DNA of 64,000 nt, from assembly GCA_030280995.1 (NCBI GenBank), contig JASXTE010000017.1, positions 10,006,498-10,070,497 of the forward strand. Reading direction: 5' to 3'. The translations under genes were made by a program, and so were the position numbers. The stretch comes from Hemileia vastatrix. Its lineage: Eukaryota > Basidiomycota > Pucciniomycetes > Pucciniales > Zaghouaniaceae. The notes below the pieces were generated by a model. The model ran no database searches, was not told the origin of the DNA, and was given only the letters and a program-made list of their open reading frames with translations. Positions within the stretch are counted from its first letter, which is position 1; every line of letters starts with the position of its first letter. Shown here piece after piece: positions 33,033 to 43,000 of this stretch.

Positions 33033-34002
33033 AAAATGTAGATTTTTATTAGATTTAAGTAAATGAAGATAATAACAGTATAGGAGTTATGGATTTTTAG
33101 GATTCAAGGAATTTCTGTGCCCACTCTTTGTAACATATTTTATATATTTTATATTCTTTGTATATTTATTTTGTATTACTATCTTCTTTTATCGTCTTTC
33201 TTTACTCCCTCTCAAGAATACCCACTCTTTTCCCTTTGAAATATTTCTTTATCCTCACCTCATCCTTCTCCCCAACCTTTTCACTCCCTTCGTCATCATT
33301 TTCAACCCCTATCCAAGCCTCTCTAACGCTCTCCTCTCCTCTCCTTCCAGTTTGCTTACCTCCCCATTTCTCCCTAACACTTTATTTTTATATACAGAAA
33401 TAGGGACTGAGTTGAAAGGTAGGAAATTAGGGTTCAAGGATTGTGGAGGCAAGGTAAAGGGGAGGAATGGGGCTAAAAGGGTTGGAAAGGCTGGAGAGAG
33501 GGGTGAGGAAGGGTATATGGGGTAGCGAAAAGGTTGGGAAAGAGTTGGGAGGGAAGATTAAGGGTTCCTAGGGGTTGTGAATGAAGAAAAGGGTCTGGGA
33601 GAGGTTGAGAGGGGTGAAATGGGGATAAAAAGAGGATGGCATACAATGGGGCTGGGAGGATAGCGAAAGGCATGGGGAGGGAAGACAAGCATGTGTTGAT
33701 AAAATTGAAAGGGATGGAGACTGGTGCAAACAGAGTGTGAAAATAGGATGATAAACTCTGTTCTTTGGGCGAAGAACAGAGTTCACTTCCATAAAATATT
33801 AGCTGAAACATAGTTTTCAATTCTATAAAAACAGTTGTAGGTAATAGAAAAAGTCACTGATTTTTTTTATATGTAATCTGAAAGTTTTTAATAAAATTAT
33901 TGTATTTAAGAATTGAGATATTGTCAATCAATTTTTATTGATCAACTTAATTTAATAAAGTATTATTTTAATAAGTTGCTTCAAAAAATACTTTGCAGTG
34001 AG
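33033..34002 (-). repeat. Right arm of the inverted repeat
   Basis: 33600-34002 is the inverse of 31207-31430 and 31700-31860, including one copy of the palindrome (33751-33781) with one mismatch. 33160-33590 is pyrimidine-rich then purine-rich filler without a gene. The arm lies just outside the family-1 element and so was not part of it. Confidence 0.6.
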
Positions 34003-34160
34003 TAGACTCATGGAATGATTTTTTCTGGCTTCCATTCAGTTATCCTCACACTTTCACTATGTTTTCAATATAGATCCATTATTATTTGTGTGATACTTCA
34101 AGTGAAAGTTAAGTATTACTTCAGTCTAAGTTCTATCTGATTTCCATCTGAATTCAAGTT

Positions 34161-34200
34161 GTGGACTTGCTAGCAAGTCCACCCCCCATATTGCGTGGTG
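34161..34200 (+). mobile_element. MITE right-end fragment
   Basis: GTGGACTTGCTAGCAAGTCC followed by CCCCCCATATTGCGTGGTG, ending at 34200, exactly where gypsy 2 gag sequence begins. Degenerate CTGAATTC-like repeats upstream (34110-34160) probably belong to the same MITE. Its left end is not visible. Confidence 0.7.
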
Positions 34201-35390
34201 AGGAGATACAAGACCATTTATCCAGAGTAAATGAGTTATTGAATTTACCTAGGATTAGTGAAACAAAATCCAATCAGAAGAATTGGCCTAAGATAGATCA
34301 GTACCCAACTTATGATGGGGAAGCCAGCTCTGATTGGCAACATTTTATCCAAAGAATTGAAAACTTAAAATTCTCATATAAGTTACCAGATGAAGAAATA
34401 ACATCAAAATTAATTTCTTTATTTAAGGATGTTGCTTTATTATGGTTTGAAGCTGTATTAAGTGAGGGTAAAGATTACTCTTGGGCTGAATGGAAACAAA
34501 TAATTGAAAAACAATTTGAAGGTTCTAAATTCAGGCTCACTCAGAAAAGACTATATGAGAAAACTAGGTACAATCCGTTGAATGGTGACAAACATATGGT
34601 ATTTTTAATGAATTTGAATAAAATATTAAAAGCCATTGAGCCAAACATGGATTTTAACTTATGGAAAGATAAGATAAAATATAAATTACCTATATCTTTC
34701 AGAGACATTGTTGTAGCTAGAACAATTAATGTTACTAAATATTCTGACTTAATTAATATTTGTATTGAAATATTGTTAAACCATAAGTATGAAGCAAGGT
34801 ATACCAATTATAAACAAAATATTGAACCTGCAAAAAATCAGAATTCAAAAACACTTCAGGAGAAGCAGAAAAAACCTACTGCACCTGTAGTACCTAAAAA
34901 GTATGAAACTAATACTTGTTATAAGTGTAATAAGCCTTGGGTTAAAGGTCACAAATTTGAGAAAAACATAAATTTTGTTGAAAATAAACATGAATCTGAA
35001 ATCTAAACAGAAAAAAGTAAAGATTCAAGTGATTATGACAGTAATATCTCATATAGTGATGAAAATGAAGTCTGTATGTTGGAAGATGATTTGTCCATCT
35101 TTGAAAACCCAATATTAAATATGGACTTAAATGAATCTTTAATGAATTTTGAGGATGCTGAAATCATTAAAGATATACAAGCTGATAACTTAAGGATGAA
35201 ACCTATCACAGTTCCAGCTATCATTTCTGGTGAAAATTTTAAAATAGTATTGGACACAGGAACTGCTGGTTCTGTTGTTTGTACTAATACATTACAGAAA
35301 ATTGATAGTGAATATAAGTCAAAGCTTGGACCCCTTCAACGTAAAAATTGGAGAGGTTTTGGATCAGTACTACACCCCATTGGTAGATAA
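34201..35390 (+). pseudogene. Gypsy 2 gag and protease
   Basis: Gag capsid (KNWPKIDQYPTYDG, WFEAVL, WAEWKQIIEKQF) is open to 35006. The zinc knuckle reads CYKCNKPWVKGHKF, so the last Cys is replaced by Phe and zinc binding should be lost. A stop at 35004 and a second frame (35076-35390) follow, with the protease motif LDTGTAGSVV (about 35250). Confidence 0.85.
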
Positions 35391-35453
35391 AAAGTTTCTG
35401 TTTTCTTTAAACATCAACATGGTTATTTAAGAGTAACTTGTGACTTTGTAGTA

Positions 35454-36665
35454 ATGGATAATACTAACTGTAGTAACTGTTTTATCATTGGAAATGATAT
35501 TCTGACTAAGTTTGGTGTGAAATTAGACCCTGCTAATAACAATTTTAAAATTGGCATGAATGGTAAAAGGAAATTTAAAATAAATTCTTTTAACACAGTC
35601 TTACACATTGAGTCAGTGATAAATATTCCATGCAAAGGAAGAGAATCCAATGAGATGGAACTTCTGGAAACAGAAATTTCAAAAGCATCATTTGGCACTC
35701 AGATAAGTGAAGCTGATAAAACAAATATTTTGGACTTAATTAAAGCATTTCCAATGGCTTTTGCACATGGTACAAATGAACTTGGCCTTGTAAAAGATCA
35801 TGAGATGAAAATTAGTTTAACCTGTGATATGGATCATATTCCTGCTATTCTTAAAAATAAACCATGCGCTGCTTCACCAATGAAGAGGAAAGACATAGAG
35901 GATAATATTAAGATGTTATTAAAAATGAACATTCTTGAGAAGGTTGAAACTATTCCAAAATATTGTGTAATATCACCAGTGCTATTTTCTTATGAGCAAG
36001 ATAAAGCAAGACTGTGCGGTGATTATAGAGCATTAAATACATTTACAGTAGATGATATTTATCCCTTGCCAAGGATTGCCTCTATACATGCTACCCTTAA
36101 AGGTGCTAAGTATATAAGTTGCCTAGATGCAAATCAAGGGTACCATCAAATTACTTTAGAAAAGAATTCACAGAACTTTTTTTTGATAACAACACATATG
36201 GGAATATATAAATATGTCAGAATGCCATTTGGACCAAAAAATTCTCCATCAGTATTTCAGAAGTTAATGGATATAACATTCCATAATGAAATGATTGAGG
36301 GATGGTTAATGGTATACATTGATGACATCATAGTGTTCTATAAAACATATGATGAACACTTAATCCATTTAAAGAAGGTATTTCAGAAAATGGATGAAAT
36401 AAAAATGACCCTTGCATTTAAAAAATTTAAATTTGGGTTTGAGTCTTTAAAAGTGCTTGGTCATATTGTATCTGGCTTACAAATATGTGTAGACCAAAAT
36501 AAGGTGGCTGAAATCAAGAATATTGGCATTCCTCAAAATGTAAAGGATGTACAATCTTTTCTTGGTATGTGTGGTTATTATAGACAATATATAAAAAAAC
36601 TACCAATTAATTGCTGCAACATTGACCACACTGATAAAGAAATCAGAAGCTTTCATTTGGAATAA
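35454..36665 (+). pseudogene. Gypsy 2 reverse transcriptase
   Basis: A 403-codon open frame with GNDILTKFGVKLDPA, LCGDYRALNTFTVDDIYPLP, SCLDANQGYHQ, VRMPFGPKNSP and the catalytic YIDDIIVFYK. It ends after FLGMCGYYRQYIK with a frameshift near 36600. The RT domain itself is uninterrupted, unlike in gypsy 1. Confidence 0.88.
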
Positions 36666-37065
36666 TGAAAGACAACAGGATTTTGATAAGTTGAAAGAAT
36701 GTTTGATGACAGCTCCTATCTTGGGATTACCAGATTTTCAATTACCTTTTGTATTATATACAGATGCAAGTTTTATTGGACTGGGTGCTGCTTTACATCA
36801 AAAACAAATTATTGAAGGTAAAATGTCAGAAGTAGTAATTTGCTATACTTCACGTACTCTGAGAAGTAGTGAAATGAAATATAATGCTACTCAACTTGAA
36901 TGTTTGGCAGTAGTATGGGCTCTTTAAAAGCTACATTATTACCTTGAAGACCAAAAATTTGAGTTAATAACTGACTGTAGTGCAGTTAAGTCACTCTTAA
37001 ACATGAAAACTCCTAATAGACACATGTTTAGATGGAAGTTAGATGTACAAGAATACAGAGGATGA
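36622..37065 (+). pseudogene. Gypsy 2 RNase H
   Basis: FVLYTDASFIGLGAALHQ (first Asp), ATQLECLAVVWA (Glu), a stop at 36925, then [11 protein letters not shown] with another catalytic Asp, and a stop at 37063 (TGA after EYRG). Confidence 0.82.
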
Positions 37066-38048
37066 ATGACTATTACACATAGAGCAGGAACCTTACACTT
37101 TAATGTAGATTTTTTATCTAGAGTACCTCTGCCTAATAATGATGATAATCCTGCTTATGTTCCTGAGTCAGAGATTATTAACATTTATGGCATTTATATT
37201 GTAGATCTTGAGGATGAATTTATGCAATCAATTCTTGATAATTATGATTCAGATCCTGACTTGAGTAAACTTATTACAATATTAAATGATAAATCTAATG
37301 CTTCAATGAATGTTTTAATAAAAACATTACCAAATAAGTTTAAGGAAGCATTAGAAAAAGGAAAATTTTCAATTGATGATGGTTTTATATATTACAGGAA
37401 AAAATTAAGTAATGTAATTGTAATTCCCCCTTCAATGAAGGAGTTAATGTTAAGTATATTTAATGATGATATATTAGCAGGTCATTTTAACTTCCATAAA
37501 ACATTAACCAGAGTAAAAAACACAGCTAGGTGGATTAACATGTCAGATGATGTTCAAAAATATGTTGAGACGTGTGATTATTGTCAAAAATCTAAAAGAT
37601 TAACAGGCAAAAGAGCTGGTTTATTACAACAAATTGAGCAACCAAAAGCTCCATGGGAAATAATTAACATATACTTTGTAACAGGTTCACCAATAGCAGG
37701 GAATAAGAGTCATAACTCTTGCTGGGCAATCGTAGATAGATTTACAAAAATGTGTAAATTCATTCCTACCCACAAAGAGGTTTCTGCAAAGGACTTAGCT
37801 TTTTTATGATGGACAAAAATGTTAAATATAGCAGATTTTCCCAAAGCAATAGTTTCAGACAGAGATCCTAAATTTACTTCTGAGTTCTGGACATCACTTA
37901 TGGATGTTTCAAGGTGTCAATTAAAACTTTCTACAGCACACCATCCCCAAACTGATGGGCTAGCAGAAAGAATAGTATAAACTTTAGAAGATATTGTGCT
38001 TTTGGTCTTAACTTTAAAGACAATGACAAATTCACACATGGTTGGGTA
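37066..38048 (+). pseudogene. Gypsy 2 integrase
   Basis: Contains HHCC elements (AGHFNFHKTL, CDYCQKSKR) and the core. The first catalytic Asp is replaced by Tyr (IINIYFVTGSP, against IINMDF in gypsy 1), so the integrase is dead. The second Asp (VSDRDPKFTSEFW) and the Glu (HHPQTDGLAERIV) remain, after a stop at 37807. The sequence breaks off at GWVTLM (38048). Confidence 0.87.
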
Positions 38049-38054
38049 ACCCTT

Positions 38055-38239
38055 ATGACCAAAGCCACTTTTAGTGGCTTTGGTCATTTTGTTTTTTCAT
38101 TTTTATTAAATGCTGCCAGCTTAAAGCTGGCAGCAATTTTTTTTTTATTTTTTTATTTTTCAATCCCAAGCCACTTCCTGTGGCTTGGGGTTTTTTGTTT
38201 TGTTTTTTTAAATTATTACCAGCCAGGCTCCCCCTGGCT
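38055..38239. repeat. Cluster of four consecutive perfect hairpins
   Basis: Hairpins at 38055-38087 (15-bp arms, loop TTT), 38111-38135 (12-bp arms, one-base loop), 38165-38189 (10-bp arms, loop TTCCT) and 38221-38239 (7-bp arms). All have GCCA in the left arm and TGGC in the right, and the first three are followed by T-rich tracts. The sequences of the arms differ, so these are not simple copies. No ORF here is convincing. Confidence 0.9.
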
Positions 38240-38440
38240 CGTAGTGTTATCTGAAATTTGAAATCTTGTAAAAAAGTTTAGAGGAAATATAAAATGCATA
38301 TTCTTTGATACATTATGAATTATGAGGTAGAGGATTGATGAAGGGATCAATAGCTTAAAAATAAAATGGGCCATTGCTGATAAGGAGAGTTCTAAAACAA
38401 TAGATATTTTATATGAAAATGAGATGGGATGGAGTAAATT
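38240..38440. other. Spacer before family-3 element
   Basis: AT-rich, no gene seen. It ends in the ATT duplication at 38438-38440. Confidence 0.4.
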
Positions 38441-38513
38441 AGGGGGTCTCAAAATTGATCAAATATTCCACATAAAAACGCCATAAAAAATTACCAAACA
38501 CCCCATCAGAAAA

Positions 38514-38570
38514 TGAAATACACCTGCCCTAGACAGGTGTATTTCACTAATGTGTTTGACCTCAAACACA
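38514..38570. repeat. Two adjacent subterminal hairpins of family 3
   Basis: 38514-38546 has 13-bp arms TGAAATACACCTG and the inverse. 38551-38570 has 9-bp arms TGTGTTTGA and the inverse around CC. Both are perfect. They lie 75 to 130 bp inside the TIR, like the palindromes of families 1 and 2. Confidence 0.85.
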
Positions 38571-38824
38571 CCTTCTTTTGGGAAGAAAAAGCCATAAAAA
38601 CACTTCTCTCCTTCATCTTGATTAGTCAGCACTAGGTACAGACAAGCCATCTCCTTAGATTCTTTTTCACCTAATTCTTAAGGGCTTATTATTCAACATG
38701 TGAAAAACGTGACTTCCCACCACTTAAGCAGCCACTTCATCATACACTCACCCTTAGTCTTCATCACCATTCACTAAAATTCCTCTTTCAGTCCATTGTA
38801 AACTAGAAATAACTGCTACCACTC

Positions 38825-39242
38825 TAGCCCTGGATCTATTGGTTAACTCAGATACCAACTCCAATGCTGAAATTAACTTGACTTACATGTGTGACATGCT
38901 GAATAATCACTATTTATATTCCAGAACACTTTCCATACAACACCAACCACAATTTAACCTTAATTTTCTTTAAAGCATTCCTGATATTAGCTTTAAACAG
39001 ATATTTGGCACAACCCTTCCTGGATTTCTCAGTTGCTTGAACTGATAAAAGATCACTCAATTTTCAGAAATGATTCTTGTTGTCCATAAAGAGATCCTCC
39101 TATTCAAATCTGTGTTTCACTTTGTCATTTTAGTTCAAATTTAAAAGGTGGCACATTTACCCATCTTGAAGACCTCTTCCATATCAGAAATGGAAATAAA
39201 TATTTTGATTGTAAAAAAATGCTTTGAATCTCTCTTATATAC
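38825..39242 (+). pseudogene. Family-3 transposase N-terminal remnant
   Basis: The plus-strand translation LALDLLVNSDTNSNAEINL, ISFKQIFGTTLPGFLS, DPPIQICVSLC and HLEDLFHIRNGNKYFDCKK follows, segment by segment, the N-terminal half of the family-1 transposase (LELLLDSDSDSDLEED, SFRQLFRTSQEFFLKL, HPSIQLAITLC, RLENVFDLGYGSVNTYTKR). At least four stops or shifts. The family-2 element interrupts it three bases after the last recognisable codon. Confidence 0.6.
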
Positions 39243-39328
39243 ATTAGGGGGTATCAATGTTCAGGGATCCGCAATTAGGGATCAGGAATTTTTTTTCCCG
39301 GGATCAGACATTATTAATTGCGGAAGAT

Positions 39329-39362
39329 TCTTATCCACTAGCCCCAGGGCTAGTGGATAAGA
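39329..39362. repeat. Subterminal palindrome of family 2, copy 2
   Basis: Perfect 16-bp arms TCTTATCCACTAGCCC and the inverse around CA, the same place as 21334-21363 in copy 1. Confidence 0.88.
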
Positions 39363-39574
39363 AATCCACGATAATGCATTATCCCGCCTCTTATACCCCA
39401 ATTTCCATTCCTAATTCCTGATCCCAAACTCATCTCATCCATGATGGATTTTTAAGAAAGTCACATGACTTATAATTGCTGATGCCATCCTTAAGTATTT
39501 CCTCACTCTATGCTACTTAATTTTGGTGGTGAACACTTAAGTTTTTTTTCTATCTACACACCCCAACTGCACAT

Positions 39575-40257
39575 TTGGCGGTGAATTCCCACTTCCCTCA
39601 TCACATAACCCTTCCACCAGCAACAATGAAACACCTCTCTACTAGGAAGCTACTTCACTCAACAATGAATGCTATTACTTTTCTTTTAGTTCTTTACTAT
39701 AAATCTGACTCTGATTTGGAAGATGCTTTAGCTTATATGTGTTTTCTTTCCAAAAAGCGTTACATCATCACCAGGGGGCCAAATATTTATCATGATCCTC
39801 GATATGATCTGGCCTCCATTCTCAACATTCCTCATTGAAACTTCACACAACTTTTTAGAACTTCTCCCGATTCTTTCTTCAAACTTTATCAACTCATCTC
39901 CGATCATCCTATCTTCCATAACAATTCTCATAACAAACAGTGTAATCCTGCCATCCAACTTGCTGTTGCTCTATGTCGCTTTGGCTCAAATGGAAATGGT
40001 GCTGCCGTAAGACGTTTGGATAATCTCTTTAACATAGGATATGGTACCGTGATATTATACACCAAGCGCTGTATGATTGCTATCCTTTCCCTCAAATCTC
40101 AAACTCTTGCTTGGCCAACTCCAGAACAGCGACTTGAATCCTCTCAAGTAATGCAAGCTGAAGGTTTTCCTGGCTGTGTAGGTTTTGTTGATGGCACAAC
40201 CATCCCTTTGAGTCAAAAGCCTGCAATTACTCTCCAACATTTCTCTTCACCCTTTTA
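39575..40257 (+). pseudogene. Family-2 transposase with internal deletion, copy 2
   Basis: Nearly identical to 21578-22220 up to FVDGTTIPLSQKP, then joined directly to ITLQHFSSPF, the extreme C-terminus. The deletion removes about 630 bp holding the second catalytic Asp and the Glu. A stop follows NIPH as in copy 1. The second stop of copy 1 (22039) is a Gly codon here. Confidence 0.88.
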
Positions 40258-40267
40258 ATTTTTAATT

Positions 40268-41523
40268 TTTATGTTTTCATACTTTCCAAATGTCCTCTTT
40301 GTGTACTTTAATCACTTGGTTTTGTATTTTGGTTTGTTGCATATTCATTTTTTTTTTTTGAATTTACGGTGAATATCTCTTTTTTGGATGGCTCATTGGT
40401 TTTCTTTCACCAGCTCAACATGAAATCGCATATTTTCTGAAATTGCATATTTTGTCAGTGATTTTTTTTTTTCATTCATCCCTCATATCCTTTTCCTATT
40501 CTCCTCCAACATCCCTCAAACAATTTGGTTTCATTCATTTTGTCATCTCATCTCTCCAGGTAAGTCATTTTATTCTTTTTTTTTGATTTTTTGATTACTA
40601 ATTATAATTTTTTTTGTTTTTTTCTGTTTATTTTATTTTTTTTATCTAAATTTTTTTTGTAAGTGGTTATTTTGGATTTCAATGGTATAATTAACCTTTT
40701 TTTTCTCTCCCTCTTTACTTTCTTTTTTAGCTCCATCACCCTACTCTTCATCCCTCTTTGGCATTGTCATTATCCCCCCTTTCCCTTATTTCACTTTTTT
40801 TTGGCTCCATTTCATTGAAACACATACATTGCACATTCTTTATGCATTTCACTTACTCCATATTCAATTTCCCCACAATTCCAACATCAATCTTTCTCAC
40901 TCTATTTTTCCTACTTTTCAATCAAGGTAAGTTTCATCTCCTTTTTTTCATGCCTATATGATATCTCATTCCTTTTATGAAAACTTCATACTTAAATATA
41001 TGTATGACTCTTATCTGGATAACAGTGAACTTATAAAACTCCTTTTGATCTCATCTTCATTACCACTTTTCAAGTTTTTGTAAAATTTTGAAAATCAGAC
41101 TCGGAATTAGGGTTAGGTTTATTCAAATCTAATTTTCTTTTTACTGAAGATTCTCCTGAAGGCTACCTTTCATTTCCTGCAAACAGATTTGAATTTGATT
41201 CAGTGGTTGCTGAGATATTGACCATTAAAGTTGAGCCTTTTTTTTCCCAATTTAAATTTTTATTTCATTTTTTTATGTAACAAATTAGGGTTAGGTTTAT
41301 TTAAATCGCATGTCCTTTAACTGAAGATTCTACTAAAGCATATCTTTCATTTTCCACAAACAGGTTTGAATTAGGTTCGGTGGTTGCTGAGATTTTGACC
41401 TTTGAAGTTGAGCCTTTTTTCCAAATTTCACTTGTCTTATTTCACATTTTTATATTGCATATTTAGAGGATAAGGATTCTGAAACTCTTATATGATTATT
41501 ATCTAGGCATTTCAATTATATAG
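40268..41523 (+). promoter_or_regulatory. Leader exons of Tet-like gene, copy 2
   Basis: The block up to CTCTCCAG/GTAAGT (40560) and a second block ending CAATCAAG/GTAAGT (about 40927) are each conserved with 63060-63347 and 63720-63755. Both look like non-coding exons with consensus donors. The stretch to 41523 ends TTATATAG, the acceptor of Tet exon 2. Exon 1 coding sequence known from 24783 is missing here, so either transcription starts within this leader or the copy is 5'-truncated. Confidence 0.5.
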
Positions 41524-42152
41524 GCATATATTCGTTGGTCAAGAATATCACTAAAGCTCAAAAAGATGAAGATTTTCCCTTATGGGACACTCTACCTTCC
41601 TTTGACTCTTTTCTTGCTTTTCAACTCAACAAGCTCTGTAATAAAGCATTTGAAAAAAATCATGAACTTGCAACCAAAGTTGGAATACCGAATTGGTGTG
41701 ACTCCGAATTGGAAGATATCAGCCACGAATATCTTTTATTTTCTAATTTTATTATCACTCATTCTGGATTCCACAATAGGATTCATATCGATAGGAATGA
41801 TGCCAATTTTCTTACTTTTGGAATATTCTCATATATCAATCTGATAACTGGCCACCCAATACCATCTCCAGCTAAAATCAAAGGACATGGTTTATATTTT
41901 CCAGACCACCGGTGCATCATTGATTTTGGTTTGGGAAATGGTATCATCGAAACTATTTGGAATTCTTCTAAGGATAATCATCAAACGACCAAAGCTCCTC
42001 CTGGTTTGAAATCCTGTCAAGATTTCACTCATTTCGGTTGCTCATTTCAAATCAGTAATAAGTTGATACAAAGAATCAATAAGGTAAAGAAAGAAGGTAA
42101 AGTTATTCGATTTAAAAAAACTTTATCTAGATCCAAAAAGTATGGGGATTAG
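41524..42152 (+). CDS. Tet-like 2OG-Fe(II) dioxygenase, catalytic exon, copy 2
   Basis: About 209 uninterrupted codons matching exon 2 of the copy at 25404-26032, without its stops. Features are NKLCNKAFEKNHELATK, ISHEYLLFSNFIITHSGFHN, the iron-binding HxD in RIHIDRND (about 41782), HGLYFPDHRCIIDFGLGNG, IIETIWNSSKDNHQTT with the distal His (about 41985), and FGCSFQISNKLIQRI. The basic tail SRSKKYGD ends at 42152. The fold suits a double-stranded beta-helix dioxygenase of the Tet-like group seen in rusts; TET/JBP enzymes oxidise 5-methylcytosine or thymine in DNA. The 2OG-binding Arg is not obvious. An in-frame ATG exists near the exon start (41535 region is TTG/GTG-like), so the true start depends on upstream exons. 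Convergent with the Myb/SANT gene. Confidence 0.62.
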
Positions 42153-42239
42153 AGTTGTCATCGAAAATTTTATATTTTTCCATAAATTTTTAATAAATAT
42201 TTTTTATATATCAATTTTCTCAAATAATGTGATGAGCCA

Positions 42240-42446
42240 TTGACCTTGTGTTGTATAAGAGGTAATCATGATAACATTTATTTGTTTCATGGGGTTCCTC
42301 TTTCCTATACCTGTAGAAAGTCCCAAACTTATGTTTCTCGACTTGGTCTGCATTTTGGCTTGAGGGATTGTCATTACTTTAAACTAGGGAAATTGATATA
42401 TATTAGATATTTATTTAATAATTTAGGTAATTATATTAAATTTAGA
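42240..42446 (+). other. Conserved tail downstream of Tet-like gene
   Basis: A block (GATAACATTTATTTGTTTCA ... CTGCATTTTGGCTTGAGG) shared with 26130-26330 and, in part and inverted, with 31150-31205. It lies between the Tet stop and the hairpin repeats. An ORF of 69 codons covers it in this copy, but the frame is not kept in copy 1, so it is more likely a 3' UTR or structural segment. Confidence 0.45.
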
Positions 42447-42862
42447 TGACTTCCACCCCTTACTTCAATAAAATGCAGGGGGGGGTATTGCCAAATTTTC
42501 AAATCTGACATGTGAAATTGATGACTTAGAAAAATTTTGGTGATACCCACCCCTTGCTTCAATAAAATGCAGGGGAGAGTATTGCCAATTTTTTTAAAAA
42601 GATATAGAATTTTTTTGACTTGTAAATATTTTTGTGATACCCGTCCCTTACTTCAATAAAATCCATGGGGGGTTGTGCCAAAATTTTTTATAAGACTTGT
42701 GAAATTCTTGACATGTAAGAATTTTTAGGATACCGGTAAAATGCAGGGGGTAGTAAAGCCAAATTTTCATATAAAACTTTCAAGATTCATGACATGAAAG
42801 AATTTTTGTGATACCCACCCCTTACTTCAAAAAAATCCAGGGGTGGGGGACTGTCAAATTTT
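42447..42862. repeat. Hairpin minisatellite between convergent genes, copy 2
   Basis: Five degenerate units of about 95 bp with the CCCCTTACTTCAATAAAATG-CAGGGG core, against four in copy 1. Confidence 0.82.
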
Positions 42863-43000
42863 CAAAGGAGACTTGAAAATTATATTTAAAAAAAGAATAT
42901 TTAACATTAAAATACGATATTTCAAGAAATACAGAAAATAATTGTAAAATTTATGTACAAATAAATATGAACACATGAAGTGTGAAAGAAATAAAAGAAA

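Larger units (their letters stand above)
34201..38048 (+). mobile_element. Ty3/gypsy element 2, internal part only
   Basis: The coding part of a chromovirus closely related to gypsy 1, from mid-gag to the integrase core, without LTRs, gag N-terminus, integrase C-terminus or chromodomain. It is bordered on the left by a MITE end (34200) and on the right by a hairpin cluster (38055). Codon use is much more AT-biased than in gypsy 1, although the proteins align throughout. Confidence 0.88.

Noticed and set aside
38055..38239. Bacterial-type intrinsic terminators
   Set aside because: Hairpin plus T tract fits the shape, but introns and gene content are eukaryotic, so that function does not apply.
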